Origin: Acetobacteraceae bacterium H6797
GTDB taxonomy: Bacteria; Pseudomonadota; Alphaproteobacteria; Acetobacterales; Acetobacteraceae
Direction: 5' to 3'
DNA length: 64,000 bases
NCBI GenBank assembly: GCA_015223225.1
Contig: JADFCQ010000006.1
Coordinates: 124,001 to 188,000, forward strand
A program made the translations under genes and the position numbers. Below the pieces are notes generated by a model. That model had not been told where the DNA came from. It saw only the letters and a program-made list of their open reading frames with translations, and did no database searches. Below, in pieces: positions 17,709-29,170 of the stretch (the first letter of the stretch is position 1; each line of letters starts with the position of its first letter).

Positions 17709-19717
17709 GGCCTGGCCTCCTGTTGTCGTAGCCGTTGCAGCATTGCCTCGCGCGCGGCGCGACGCGCGCGATCAACGCGGGCGACTTCCTCGGCGGTCAC
17801 TTCGAACTCATGCACGTCCCGCCAGGCCATGATGATGAAGGCGAAGAGCGCGGCGAAAAGCGCCACGCCTGCGAGCCACCAGATGTACCAGACCATGGCG
17901 AAGCCGAAGACGGTCGTGAAGAAGGCGGTATAAATGCCGGTCGGGCTGTTCACCGGCATCTCGATCGGCTCGTAGATCGGCTCGGGTGAGAGCTGCTGTG
18001 TCTCGATGGCGCGCTGCTTGATGCCCCAGTAGGCTTCCTCGCCTTCGACATTGGGCAGAACGGCGAAGTTGAAGAAAGGTGGCGGCGAGGGAGTGGCCCA
18101 CTCCAGGGAGCGGCCGTCCCAAAGATCGCCCGTCACGTCGCGGAGCTTGTCGCGATCGCGGATGCTGACGACGATCTGCCAGATCTGCGCGACCACGCCG
18201 ACAAAGAGAATGACGACGCCGAGGACGGAGACATAGATCCAGGGCGTCCATTCCGTGATGTTGATATGCTGCAGGCGCCGCGTCATCCCGAGCAGGCCGA
18301 GCACGTAGAGCGGCGCGAAGGTGACCCAGAAGCCGACGAAGGCGAACCAGAAGGCGGCCTTGCCCCAGCCCTCATGCAGCCTAAAGCCGAAAACCTTGGG
18401 AAACCAGAATTCCAGCCCCGCGAAGATGCCGAAGACCACGCCGCCGATGATGACGTTGTGGAAATGCGCCACCAGGAACATGGAGTTATGCGTGACGAAA
18501 TCCGCGGGCGGAATGGCCAGCAGCACGCCCGTCAGGCCGCCGATGGTGAAGGTGACGAGGAAGCCCATTGACCAGAGCATGGGAACATCGAAGCGGACCC
18601 TGCCGCCATACATGGTGAAGATCCAATTATAGATTTTCACGCCGGTACCGACGGCGATGATGCTCGAGGCGATGCCGAAGAATGTGTTCACCGCGGCGCC
18701 GGCGCCCATGGTGAAGAAGTGATGCAGCCAAACCGTCATGGAGACGACGCAGATGAAGAGCGTCGCCGCCACCATCGACCGGTAGCCGAATAGCGGCTTG
18801 CCTGAGAAAGTGGGAAATATCTCGGAAAAGATGCCGAAGGCGGGGAGGATGAGGATATAGACTTCCGGATGCCCCCAGGCCCAGACCAGGTTGACGAACA
18901 TCATCGGACTGCCGCCGGCATCCTGCGTGAAATAGTGGAAGCCGAGATACCGATCCAGCGTCAGCATCGCGAGCGTGGCCGTCAGTACCGGGAAGGCCGC
19001 GACGATAAGCAGCGATGAGCCAAGCGCCGTCCAGCAGAAGATGGGCATCCGGAGATAGCTCATGCCGCGGCAGCGCATCTTGAGCACGGTCGTGACGATA
19101 TTGATGCCGGTTATCAGGGTGCCGACGCCCGATATCTGCACGGCCCATAGATAATAGTCGACGCCGACACCGGGTGAATATGTCGTCTGGCTCAAGGGCG
19201 GATAAGGCAGCCAGCCGGTGCGCGCGAATTCGCCGACGAAGAGCGAGATATTCACCAGCAGCGCGCCGCTCGACGTCAGCCAGAAACCGACGGAATTGAA
19301 GGTGGGGAAAGCGACGTCGCGTACGCCCAGCTGAAGAGGAACGAGGAAATTCATGAAGCCCAGCACCAGCGGCATGGCGCCGAAGAGGATCATGATCGTG
19401 CCATGGGCGGTGAATATCTGATTGTAATGCTCTGGCGGCAGATAGCCCTCGGCATTGATGGCCACGGCCTGCTGCGTGCGCATCATGATGGCGTCGGCAA
19501 AGCCGCGTATCAGCATGAGCGCGCCGAGCAGGCAGTACATCACGCCGATACGCTTATGATCGACGCTGGTTATCCATTCACGCCAGAGATAGGGCAGCCA
19601 TCCTTTCACGGCGACGAGCACGAGCACGCCGAGCATCGCCAGGATGACGACGGCCGAGGTGACAAGAGGAATGGGATCGGAGAAGGGGATTGCCGAAAGG
19701 CCGAGCTTGCCCAACAT
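17705..19717 (-). CDS. cyoB: Cytochrome o ubiquinol oxidase subunit I
   Basis: A 670-residue catalytic subunit with about 15 membrane segments. Heme-copper signatures visible: FTAHGTIMILFGAMPLVLGF (low-spin heme ligand His), VWAWGHPEVYILILPAFGIF (CuB His-Glu-Tyr region with the D-channel glutamate), WLHHFFTMG (CuB histidine pair) and VAHFHNVIIGGVVFG (heme ligands). It oxidises ubiquinol and reduces O2 to water with proton pumping. It starts two bases after the cyoA stop and overlaps cyoC by four bases. cyoE (heme O synthase) is not in the window. Confidence 0.95.
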   Translation of the reverse strand: MLGKLGLSAIPFSDPIPLVTSAVVILAMLGVLVLVAVKGWLPYLWREWITSVDHKRIGVMYCLLGALMLIRGFADAIMMRTQQAVAINAEGYLPPEHYNQIFTAHGTIMILFGAMPLVLGFMNFLVPLQLGVRDVAFPTFNSVGFWLTSSGALLVNISLFVGEFARTGWLPYPPLSQTTYSPGVGVDYYLWAVQISGVGTLITGINIVTTVLKMRCRGMSYLRMPIFCWTALGSSLLIVAAFPVLTATLAMLTLDRYLGFHYFTQDAGGSPMMFVNLVWAWGHPEVYILILPAFGIFSEIFPTFSGKPLFGYRSMVAATLFICVVSMTVWLHHFFTMGAGAAVNTFFGIASSIIAVGTGVKIYNWIFTMYGGRVRFDVPMLWSMGFLVTFTIGGLTGVLLAIPPADFVTHNSMFLVAHFHNVIIGGVVFGIFAGLEFWFPKVFGFRLHEGWGKAAFWFAFVGFWVTFAPLYVLGLLGMTRRLQHINITEWTPWIYVSVLGVVILFVGVVAQIWQIVVSIRDRDKLRDVTGDLWDGRSLEWATPSPPPFFNFAVLPNVEGEEAYWGIKQRAIETQQLSPEPIYEPIEMPVNSPTGIYTAFFTTVFGFAMVWYIWWLAGVALFAALFAFIIMAWRDVHEFEVTAEEVARVDRARRAAREAMLQRLRQQEARP

Positions 19718-19719
19718 CG

Positions 19720-20613
19720 TCAGTGATGTCCTCCTGTGGAGACTTGGCGCCCGTTATGAGAGCCCTCGGTTTCCGGGCCTGGGCCCGGGGCTATGGTCTG
19801 GCTGGCGATGCCCTGGAAGAGCTGCGGGTCCACGCTGCGATAACTGGTCAGCGGCACCTTCGCACTCTGACGGACTAGTTGCCCGTAGGAGGCTTCGTCG
19901 AGCACTGGTCCGGAGGCCTGCACGCGCGTGATCCAGGCGCTGAATTCCTCATCCGGCACGCTGTTCACGTCGAACTGCATGTCGGAGAAGCCATCGCCGG
20001 AGAACTGTGCGGAGATGCCCCACATCTGGCTGGGATGATCGGCCTGAAGATGGAGGCGCGACACCATGCCCGGCATGGCGTAGATCATCGTGCCGAGACG
20101 GGGTACGAAGAAGACGTTGAAGACGCTGGCTGAGGTTATCAGGAAACGAACGGGCGTGCCCGCCGGCACGACCAGTTGATTGACTGTCGCGATGCCCTGC
20201 TCCGGATAAATGAACAGCCATTTCCAGTCGAGCGAGACGACCTGGACCTCGAGCGTCGGCTTCTCCGATTCCAATGGTCGGAAAGGATCGAGCCTGTAGG
20301 AGCCAATCCAGATAACACCGCCGAGAAACATGATCGTCAGGATCGGGATCGACCAGACGACGGCCTCGATCCGGCCCGAATAGGACCAGTAGGGCAGGTA
20401 CTCCGCCTTGGTGTTCGAGGCGCGGTACCGCCACGCCATCCAGAAGGCCAGAAGGATCGTCGGTACGACGATGGCCAGCATGATGACGGTCGCGTTGAGC
20501 AGGACATCCGCATTGCCCCGCCCAACCGGACCGAGAGGGTCCAGAATGCCGCCCGAGCACGCAGTCAGGTTCAGCGCCAATCCAACCGCGATCGCGGTGT
20601 GCGCAAGACGCAT
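19720..20613 (-). CDS. cyoA: Cytochrome o ubiquinol oxidase subunit II (lipoprotein)
   Basis: A 297-residue subunit II. The signal peptide ends in a lipobox (ALNLTAC, lipid-modified Cys about residue 19), followed by two membrane hairpin helices and a cupredoxin domain. SLDWKWLFIYPEQGIATVNQ and LQADHPSQMWGISAQFSGDGFSDMQF are typical. CuA ligand cysteines are absent, as expected for a quinol rather than cytochrome c oxidase. The start at 20613 has a strong AGGAGAAGGAGG site; an in-frame extension to 20721 is rejected because the lipoprotein signal begins here. Confidence 0.93.
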   Translation of the reverse strand: MRLAHTAIAVGLALNLTACSGGILDPLGPVGRGNADVLLNATVIMLAIVVPTILLAFWMAWRYRASNTKAEYLPYWSYSGRIEAVVWSIPILTIMFLGGVIWIGSYRLDPFRPLESEKPTLEVQVVSLDWKWLFIYPEQGIATVNQLVVPAGTPVRFLITSASVFNVFFVPRLGTMIYAMPGMVSRLHLQADHPSQMWGISAQFSGDGFSDMQFDVNSVPDEEFSAWITRVQASGPVLDEASYGQLVRQSAKVPLTSYRSVDPQLFQGIASQTIAPGPGPETEGSHNGRQVSTGGHH

Positions 20614-20767
20614 TTCGGCCCTCCTTCTCCTGGCGGGTTGGACCTCTCGAATGCCGCTTGCGCCGAGGGGAAGAGCCGGCGGGCCGCGAAATCCTTGCGC
20701 GCAGCGTCGCCGCGCTCTCAAGAGAAACTTTCGGCGCGATCGTGCCGATGCGCTTTAACGCAGATTA

Positions 20768-20792
20768 GGTCACTACGCTTAGCGCAATGACC
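20768..20792. promoter_or_regulatory. 25-base near-palindrome upstream of cyoA
   Basis: Outer arms GGTCA / TGACC and inner arms CGCT / AGCG form a palindrome in which 10 of 12 arm positions match about a central base. It lies 155 bases upstream of the cyoA start and after the decarboxylase stop. There is no T-run on the minus strand, so an operator is more likely than a terminator. A nine-base direct repeat TGTGAGACG follows at 20797-20805 and 20816-20824. Confidence 0.4.
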
Positions 20793-20836
20793 TTTGTGTG
20801 AGACGCGTATTTTTCTGTGAGACGGTTCGGCTTAAG

Positions 20837-23164
20837 CTATTCGCGAACGACGTAGGTGTGGAAACGGATCCTGCCGTCCGCACCCGTCTCGCGGTATAGC
20901 CCCTGGATCTCGCTCTCGAAGCCGGGGAAGCGATTGCAGGCTTCCTCGAAGGCCTTGAGATAGTCCACCGCCGGCTTCGCTCTCTCACCCAGGCGCTCGC
21001 CGGGAATGATGGTGGCGATGCCGGGCGGATAGACGAGCCAGAGTGTCGCCGCGAGGCGCTCCGCGGTTTCCTCCAGCGGCACGTAATCCACCTTGTTCTT
21101 CACCAGGGCGCGCACCGCCTCGTTCGGCGGCATCGCCATCTCGGGGAAATGGCGCTCGGTGAATTGCGCCGATTGCAGGCGGCTGATGCCCGCGGCGCGA
21201 TAGAAGGCATGCATCTCCGCGCAGAGGTCGCGCAGCCGCGCCCGGCCGTAACGCTGCGGGCGGCGGGCGACGAAATTCGGGATGACCTCGTCGAGCGGCG
21301 CGTTGTTATCGTGCAGCTTCTTGAAGGTGATGAGGTGCGCGAGCAGCGTGCCCGCCTTGCTGCTCTCGACGCCCGGCGTGAGCAGGAAGAGCAGGCTGTT
21401 GAGGTCGTTCTTCTCCGGCACGATGCGGTTCTGGCGCAGATACTCGGCCAGGACAGGCGCGGGGATGCCGTGATCGGCATAATCGTCGCCCGCGAATCCC
21501 GGCGTCAGGATCGTCAGCTTGTTCGGGTCGGTGATCGCCCAATGCTCGGGATTATCACCGAAGCCGTGCCAGGCGGCATCGGGCGTCAGCGCCCAATGCG
21601 CCGGGTCGCTCGCCAGCGCATCGGTCGGCGCGTCTTCCCAAGGCATCTCCACGCCATTGACGCGCACCATCTTGGGAATGAAGGGCTCGAAGAACCAGCG
21701 CTTGGCTGGATCGCGATCAGCGGCGAAATCGCGCTTCGTCAGGCGCAGCTTCTTGCGCAGCTCGATGCCGAGGCGGACGGTGTCGTCCCAGAGCACTTCG
21801 CCCGAGCGGCCCTTCATCATCTGCGCCCCGACATCGAGCGAGGCGAAGAGAGGATAGAAGGGGCTGGTGGAAGCGTGCAGCAGGAACATCTCGTTGAAGC
21901 GGCGATGCTCTACGCGACGGCGCTGCTCGCCGAGATGGCTGTCCTTCACATGAATCTGTGAGGCCTGCGAAAAACTCGCCAACTGCTTATGCGTACTCTG
22001 CGTGACGATGATGCCGGGGCTATCTTCGCTTAGTTTGTCGAGCCCCATGCCGAAGCGCCCGCGAAACAGCGGGTGGAACTTCATGAAGCCGGCCCAGGCC
22101 TCGTCAAAGAGGATGTAGTCGCAGAGATGGCCGATCTTCGCGATGATCTGCTCGGCCGAATGGATCGTGCCGTCATAGGTGCATTGCTCGATCACCGCCG
22201 CGCGGAAGGGGCGGGGGCGCTGCCAGGCCTCAGGGTCCTTCACCAGCGGATTGTCGCGGATCGAGGCCCGCAAACGATCCTCGCTCAGCGCATCGGCCGA
22301 CATGGGGCCGATCAGCCCATGCGCATTGCGACGCGTCTCGATGAAGATGGGCGTCGCCTCGCCGAGGAAGAGCGCGCCGTGATGCGCCGCCTTGTGGTTG
22401 TTGCGGTCGAAAAGCACGAGATCGCCCTCCGCCAGCAGGGCCTGAAGCGCGATCTTGTTGGAGGTGGAGGTGCCGTTTAGCACGAAATAGGTGCGCTCGG
22501 CGCCGAAGATTTCGGCTGCTTCCTGCTGCGCCTTGAGCGCCGGGCCTTCATGGGTCAGCAGGTCGCCCATATCGAGCACGGAATTGTCCAGGTCATCGCG
22601 GAAAATGGCTTGGCCCAGATGTTCCACGAAAATGCGCCCGACGGGGCTGCGGCTGTAGAACATGCCGCCATTATGGCCAGGGCAGGTCCAGAGCTGATTG
22701 CCCTGCTCCGCATAATCGACGAGCGCGCCGAAGAACGGCGTCTTCAGGGATTCGGCATATTGCCGCAGTTCGGAGACGAGATTGCGGGCGATGAAATCCG
22801 GCGTCTCCTCGGCGAGGAAGACGAAGCCATCGACATCGTCGAGCACTTCGACCGGAATGTCCTCGAGCCGCTGCCGCCGGACGAGGAGGATGATAGGCAC
22901 ATCGAGCCCGCGCTTGCGCACCAGGGAGATCAGCGCGGCGGAACGGCCCTGCAGGCCCTTCTTGCCCCAATCCACCACGATGCAGCCGATGGCCGCATCG
23001 GTGCGCACCACGAGCTCCGCATCGTCATCGCGCCGCGCGCGGGTGACGGTGTAGCCCATGCCCTCGATCTCGGCGAGAATCTGCCGCAAGCGCGCCCCTT
23101 CAAGGTCGGCTTCGTCGAAGCCCGGAGCGCAGACGAGAAACTTGAAACGTCGGCCGTATTCCAT
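20837..23164 (-). CDS. Orn/Lys/Arg decarboxylase, PLP-dependent, with N-terminal wing domain
   Basis: A 775-residue member of the prokaryotic ornithine/lysine/arginine decarboxylase family. Residues 1-130 form the receiver-like wing domain; the fold I PLP core spans about 140-590. TCPGHNGG (160-167), LNGTSTSNKIALQALL, FDEAWAGF (353-360) and the Schiff-base lysine Lys393 in QSTHKQLASFSQAS are all present. It makes a polyamine or agmatine with CO2, used in acid resistance or polyamine supply. Which amino acid is used cannot be read reliably. No dedicated antiporter gene is adjacent, unlike the acid-resistance operons adiAC, cadBA and speF-potE. Confidence 0.9.
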   Translation of the reverse strand: MEYGRRFKFLVCAPGFDEADLEGARLRQILAEIEGMGYTVTRARRDDDAELVVRTDAAIGCIVVDWGKKGLQGRSAALISLVRKRGLDVPIILLVRRQRLEDIPVEVLDDVDGFVFLAEETPDFIARNLVSELRQYAESLKTPFFGALVDYAEQGNQLWTCPGHNGGMFYSRSPVGRIFVEHLGQAIFRDDLDNSVLDMGDLLTHEGPALKAQQEAAEIFGAERTYFVLNGTSTSNKIALQALLAEGDLVLFDRNNHKAAHHGALFLGEATPIFIETRRNAHGLIGPMSADALSEDRLRASIRDNPLVKDPEAWQRPRPFRAAVIEQCTYDGTIHSAEQIIAKIGHLCDYILFDEAWAGFMKFHPLFRGRFGMGLDKLSEDSPGIIVTQSTHKQLASFSQASQIHVKDSHLGEQRRRVEHRRFNEMFLLHASTSPFYPLFASLDVGAQMMKGRSGEVLWDDTVRLGIELRKKLRLTKRDFAADRDPAKRWFFEPFIPKMVRVNGVEMPWEDAPTDALASDPAHWALTPDAAWHGFGDNPEHWAITDPNKLTILTPGFAGDDYADHGIPAPVLAEYLRQNRIVPEKNDLNSLLFLLTPGVESSKAGTLLAHLITFKKLHDNNAPLDEVIPNFVARRPQRYGRARLRDLCAEMHAFYRAAGISRLQSAQFTERHFPEMAMPPNEAVRALVKNKVDYVPLEETAERLAATLWLVYPPGIATIIPGERLGERAKPAVDYLKAFEEACNRFPGFESEIQGLYRETGADGRIRFHTYVVRE

Positions 23165-23264
23165 GCTGCGGCTCCTGCTACAGGCCGGCCGGCCGGTCTA
23201 TCACAGCCGGATGAAGAAATCCGGCGGCTAACGGCTGCAGGCGCTGAAGGTTGCGGAGCCGCCC

Positions 23265-23927
23265 TCAGCCACGGCCGTTCAGGAAGGGGTTGCTACGGCG
23301 CTCCTCGCCGAAAGTGGAGCCGGGGCCATGGCCGCAGAGGAACTGGATCTGGTCGCCGAGCGGCAGCAGCTTCTGCTCGATGGCGTCGATCAGCGCGGCA
23401 TGGTCGCCATAGGGAAAATCCGTCCGCCCCACCGAGCCGCGGAAGAGCACATCCCCCACGATGGCCACGTTTAGGGCCGGAGAGACGAAGGCGACATGCC
23501 CCGGCGTATGGCCGGGGCAGTGCAGAACCGCGAATTCCTGCCCGGCGATGGAGACCGTATCGCCCTCTGCGAGCCAGCGATCGGGGGTGACGTTCTCCAA
23601 CTCCATCTGATAGCGGGTACCCTGTTCCACTAGGCCCTGGAGCAGGAAGTCATCCCGCCGGTCCGGTCCCTCGATGGGCACCGGGGCGCCCTGACGGGCT
23701 TCCAACTCCCGCTTCAGGGCCGCGGCGCCGCCGGCATGGTCGAGATGGCCATGGGTGAGCAGGATGCGATCGACTGTGAACTTGACCTGATCCAGCGCGA
23801 CCAGGATACGCGGCACGTCACCGCCCGGATCGATCACGGTTCCGCGCCCCGTTTCCGCATCCCAGATCAGGGCGCAGTTCTGCTGGAAGGGCGTGACGGG
23901 GATCTGGGCGGCTTGGATCTGGGGCAT
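23265..23927 (-). CDS. MBL-fold metallo-hydrolase (glyoxalase II / YcbL-like)
   Basis: A 220-residue cytoplasmic hydrolase. The metal motif is LLTHGHLDHAGG (THxHxDH), with further ligands in HCPGHTPGHVAF, VGDVLFRGSVGRTDFP and FLCGHGPGSTFGEER. The length and the FRGSVGRTD motif fit the single-domain YcbL/glyoxalase II-like group, which cleaves S-lactoylglutathione or related thioesters; a persulfide dioxygenase is less likely. It is between the decarboxylase and a small protein gene, all on the minus strand, without tight coupling. Confidence 0.88.
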   Translation of the reverse strand: MPQIQAAQIPVTPFQQNCALIWDAETGRGTVIDPGGDVPRILVALDQVKFTVDRILLTHGHLDHAGGAAALKRELEARQGAPVPIEGPDRRDDFLLQGLVEQGTRYQMELENVTPDRWLAEGDTVSIAGQEFAVLHCPGHTPGHVAFVSPALNVAIVGDVLFRGSVGRTDFPYGDHAALIDAIEQKLLPLGDQIQFLCGHGPGSTFGEERRSNPFLNGRG

Positions 23928-23972
23928 GCGGACTGCGTGCCATGCTCGGCAGGCAGGGTCAACGCCAAGTGG

Positions 23973-24260
23973 CTAGTCGAGTCCGAGAAGCCAGCGGTCG
24001 AGCTGCGCCACGCGGATCGAGGCGCCGGGGAAGCGGCAATTGAGCTCCACGCGATGCTGCATGATCCATTGCAGGCAATCGAGCCGGCTGGTGAAGGGCT
24101 CGAATTCCTCGCGGCTCACCCGTAAGGTCGCGCAATTGACGATGAAACGGGCGCCTTCACGGCAGCCGGGCGCGGCGGCCCAGTCCCGCTGCGGTGCCTC
24201 GAGAACGGGCACCCAATAGGTGCGGGAAAGGTCCAGCCGGTCGACGTCGCGCCGGTGCAT
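23973..24260 (-). CDS. Small hypothetical protein
   Basis: A 95-residue protein with no signal or membrane segment that I can see. The sequence is rich in aromatic and charged residues (RTYWVPVLEAPQRDW; SREEFEPFTSRLDCLQWIMQ; ELNCRFPGAS) and has three or four cysteines. I do not recognise the family. The start ATG 24260 has GGAGG about 11 bases upstream. It follows katG by 75 bases, with a possible hairpin between, and precedes the MBL hydrolase by 45 bases. Confidence 0.6.
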   Translation of the reverse strand: MHRRDVDRLDLSRTYWVPVLEAPQRDWAAAPGCREGARFIVNCATLRVSREEFEPFTSRLDCLQWIMQHRVELNCRFPGASIRVAQLDRWLLGLD

Positions 24261-24298
24261 TTTCTGGTTCCTCCCGTGCTTCTGTAACCCTGGCCAGC

Positions 24299-24326
24299 GC
24301 CACGGCACGCGGCTGCGCACCGTGGC
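24299..24326 (-). terminator. Possible katG terminator hairpin
   Basis: Seven-base arms GCCACGG (24299-24305) and CCGTGGC (24320-24326) pair perfectly around a 14-base GC-rich loop, ten bases after the katG stop. No T-run follows on the minus strand, so it may only be an attenuating or protective hairpin. Confidence 0.35.
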
Positions 24327-24335
24327 GGATGGCGA

Positions 24336-26883
<2,548 letters not shown>

Positions 26884-27567
26884 ATGACTGCGAAACCCGC
26901 CCGTATCCCGCGCCTCGAATCAAGCGCGCTGGAAACGCCGAACCGCATCCTCGCCGCCGCGCTCGCGACTTTCGCCGAGCGCGGCTTCCACGCGGCGTCG
27001 CTCAAAGAGATCACCGAGCGGGCGGGGGCGAATATCGCCGCGGTGAATTATCACTTCCGCTCGAAGGACGAGCTGATCCGCCAGGTCCTGGACCGCTTCC
27101 TGGGCGCGATCAACAGTGAGCGACTCGCGGCGCTGGATGGCTGCGAGGCCGAGGCAGGGGCCGACGGTCCGACGCTGGAAGCGCTGATCGAGGCGCTCAT
27201 CCGCCCCATGGTAAGCCTGAGCCGCGATCAGCATGACGGCCGCGCTATCGTCCGCCTGCTGCTGCAGGTCCGCGCCCTGCCGCGCGGCGTCACCAACAAT
27301 GCCGTGGCGCAGCAATTCGACCCCGTCCATGCGCGCTTCATCAACGCGCTGAACCGCGCGGCGCCTTGGCTGCATCGGGAGGAAGTGGTCTGGCGCTATG
27401 ATTTCGCGCGCGGCGCCATGATGCATATCCTGAGCGATCTGGACCCGGGCATGCGCCGCCTGGCCGATCTCTCGCCTAGCATCACGGCGGCGGATGACGA
27501 GACCATCATCCGCCAGCTCGTGGCCTTCATCGCCGGCGGCTTCAGGGCCCCGGCGACGCCGCGCTGA
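26884..27567 (+). CDS. TetR/AcrR-family transcriptional regulator (CecR-like)
   Basis: A 227-residue regulator. The N-terminal TetR helix-turn-helix is clear: RILAAALATFAERGFHAASLKEITERAGANIAAVNYHFRSKDELI. The ligand-binding part starts with FLGAINSERLAAL, followed by EALIRPMVSLSRDQHDGRAIVRLL, a pattern seen in the CecR/YbiH branch. It is probably a repressor acting on its own promoter and perhaps on katG in the divergent region. The ligand is unknown. Its stop touches the convergent kdgK stop (27567/27568). Confidence 0.88.
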   Translation: MTAKPARIPRLESSALETPNRILAAALATFAERGFHAASLKEITERAGANIAAVNYHFRSKDELIRQVLDRFLGAINSERLAALDGCEAEAGADGPTLEALIEALIRPMVSLSRDQHDGRAIVRLLLQVRALPRGVTNNAVAQQFDPVHARFINALNRAAPWLHREEVVWRYDFARGAMMHILSDLDPGMRRLADLSPSITAADDETIIRQLVAFIAGGFRAPATPR

Positions 27568-28491
27568 TCAGGCCGTGATGCCGGCCGTGACCTCCTTGGG
27601 GATGATCGCGCCGCGATGTTGCACGACCAGCGAAGCGAGGCGATGCGCCGCCTCCGCCGAGGCCGGGGGCGCCTTGCCCACGAGCCGCGCGGCGAGATAG
27701 CCGGCGGCGAAACTGTCCCCCGCGGCCGTGGTATCGACTACCTTCGGCACTTTTCGCGCCGGCACCAGCGTCTCCTCACCCTCGACGCGCAGCCGGGCGG
27801 CCGGCGGTTCGAGCTTCAGCACGATTTCCGGCACTTTCCGCGCGGCAAGCTGGTCCATCACCGCCTGCTCCTCGCCCCAGCCGAAGATCTCGTCCAACTC
27901 GGTCGAACCGGCGAGGAGAATGTCGGTGCGGGAGAACATGGCCTCATAGGCCTCGGCGGCGGCTTCCTTGCCGGCCCAGAGGCGCGGGCGCCAATTGGTG
28001 TCGAAGGCTACCAGCCCGCCGCGCGCGCGGAGCCGATCGAGCAGCGGCAGGAGTTTCGCCCGACCCTCGGCGCCCCAGATGGCGAGGCTGATGCCGGAGA
28101 GATAGAGCAGGTCATAGCCCTCGAGCGCCGCCATCAGCGCATCGGCGCCAGGCAGCAGGAACAGCTCCCGCGCGGGCGCTTGGTCGCGCCAATAGAGGAA
28201 GCGCCGTTCTCCATTGGCATCCGTGAGGATCATGTAGAGCCCCGGCACCCGGCCCGGCAGGCGGGCGACATGCGTGGTGCCGACGCCCTCCCTGTTCCAG
28301 GCGGCGACCATGGCATCGCTTTCCGGGTCATCGCCGAGCGCGGTGACATAGTCGGTCGCGATACCCAGGCGCGCGAGATAGACGGCCGTGTTCAGCGTAT
28401 CGCCGCCGAAGCCGACGGTCGTGTTCCCATCGGCGCGGCGGGAAAGCTCGATCATGCATTCGCCGAGGCAGGCGACGCGCGGGGCGCTCAT
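27568..28491 (-). CDS. kdgK: 2-dehydro-3-deoxygluconokinase (PfkB family)
   Basis: A 307-residue ribokinase-family sugar kinase. VACLGECMIEL opens the fold, FGGDTLNTAVYLARLG is the substrate-binding first PfkB signature, and DTTAAGDSFAAGYLA is the second, with the catalytic base Asp in AAGD. It phosphorylates KDG to KDPG. The assignment to KDG rests on sequence style and on eda immediately upstream, overlapped by four bases (28488-28491). It is the last gene of the sugar-acid operon. Confidence 0.9.
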   Translation of the reverse strand: MSAPRVACLGECMIELSRRADGNTTVGFGGDTLNTAVYLARLGIATDYVTALGDDPESDAMVAAWNREGVGTTHVARLPGRVPGLYMILTDANGERRFLYWRDQAPARELFLLPGADALMAALEGYDLLYLSGISLAIWGAEGRAKLLPLLDRLRARGGLVAFDTNWRPRLWAGKEAAAEAYEAMFSRTDILLAGSTELDEIFGWGEEQAVMDQLAARKVPEIVLKLEPPAARLRVEGEETLVPARKVPKVVDTTAAGDSFAAGYLAARLVGKAPPASAEAAHRLASLVVQHRGAIIPKEVTAGITA

Positions 28492-29138
28492 CGCGGCAGC
28501 TTCGCCAGCGAGCGCCGGGCGATCTCGGTGATTTCCGACCACTGGCCGTCCCGCATGAGCTTGGTCGGCGCGAGCCAGGAGCCGCCGACGGCGACCACCT
28601 GCGGCAAGGCGAGCCATTCCGCCGCCTGATCCTCGCCGATGCCGCCCGTCGGGCAAAAGCGCATCTCGGGGAAGGGGCCCGCGAAGGCCTTGAGCGCGGC
28701 AATGCCGCCCGCCGGCACGGCCGGGAAGAACTTGACCACCTCGAAACCGCGCTCGACAGCCGCCATCAGCTCGGAGGGCGTGGCGATGCCGGGCACGAAG
28801 GGCAGGCCCAGGGCGGCCGCCGCATCCAGCAGTGCGGGCGTGGCGCCGGGACTCAGCGCAAAACGTGCGCCGAGCGAGCGGGCCAGTTCCAGATCCTTCG
28901 CCGTGGTCACGGTGCCGAGGCCGACCAGGGCTTCGGGTACTTCCGCGATGATGGCCCGCGCGGCATCCGCCGCGGCCGGGGTGCGCAGCGTGATTTCCAA
29001 CATGGTGATGCCGCCGGCCACGAGCGCACGCGCCAGCGGCACGGCATCCGCCACTTTCTCGATGGTCAAAACGGGCACGAGGCGGCTCTCGGCCAGCAGG
29101 GCCAGCGCCGGGGCCTGAGAGGAGGAAAGTGCAGTCAT
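28488..29138 (-). CDS. eda: KDPG/KHG aldolase
   Basis: A 216-residue class I aldolase splitting KDPG into pyruvate and glyceraldehyde 3-phosphate. Blocks visible: LVPVLTIEKVADAVPLARAL, GGITMLEITLRTPAA (catalytic Glu region), VGLGTVTTAKDLELA, and the Schiff-base lysine in VVKFFPAVPAGG, followed by FCPTGGI for phosphate binding. It overlaps kdgK by four bases and lies 32 bases after uxaA. Confidence 0.94.
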   Translation of the reverse strand: MTALSSSQAPALALLAESRLVPVLTIEKVADAVPLARALVAGGITMLEITLRTPAAADAARAIIAEVPEALVGLGTVTTAKDLELARSLGARFALSPGATPALLDAAAALGLPFVPGIATPSELMAAVERGFEVVKFFPAVPAGGIAALKAFAGPFPEMRFCPTGGIGEDQAAEWLALPQVVAVGGSWLAPTKLMRDGQWSEITEIARRSLAKLPR

Positions 29139-29170
29139 GATCTCTCCATCACGCGGCCGCGAGCGGCACG

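Noticed and set aside
20768-20792. The cyo-upstream palindrome as a Rho-independent terminator of the decarboxylase gene
   Set aside because: No T-run follows on the minus strand and it sits over 40 bases after the stop; an operator fits better, though not proven.
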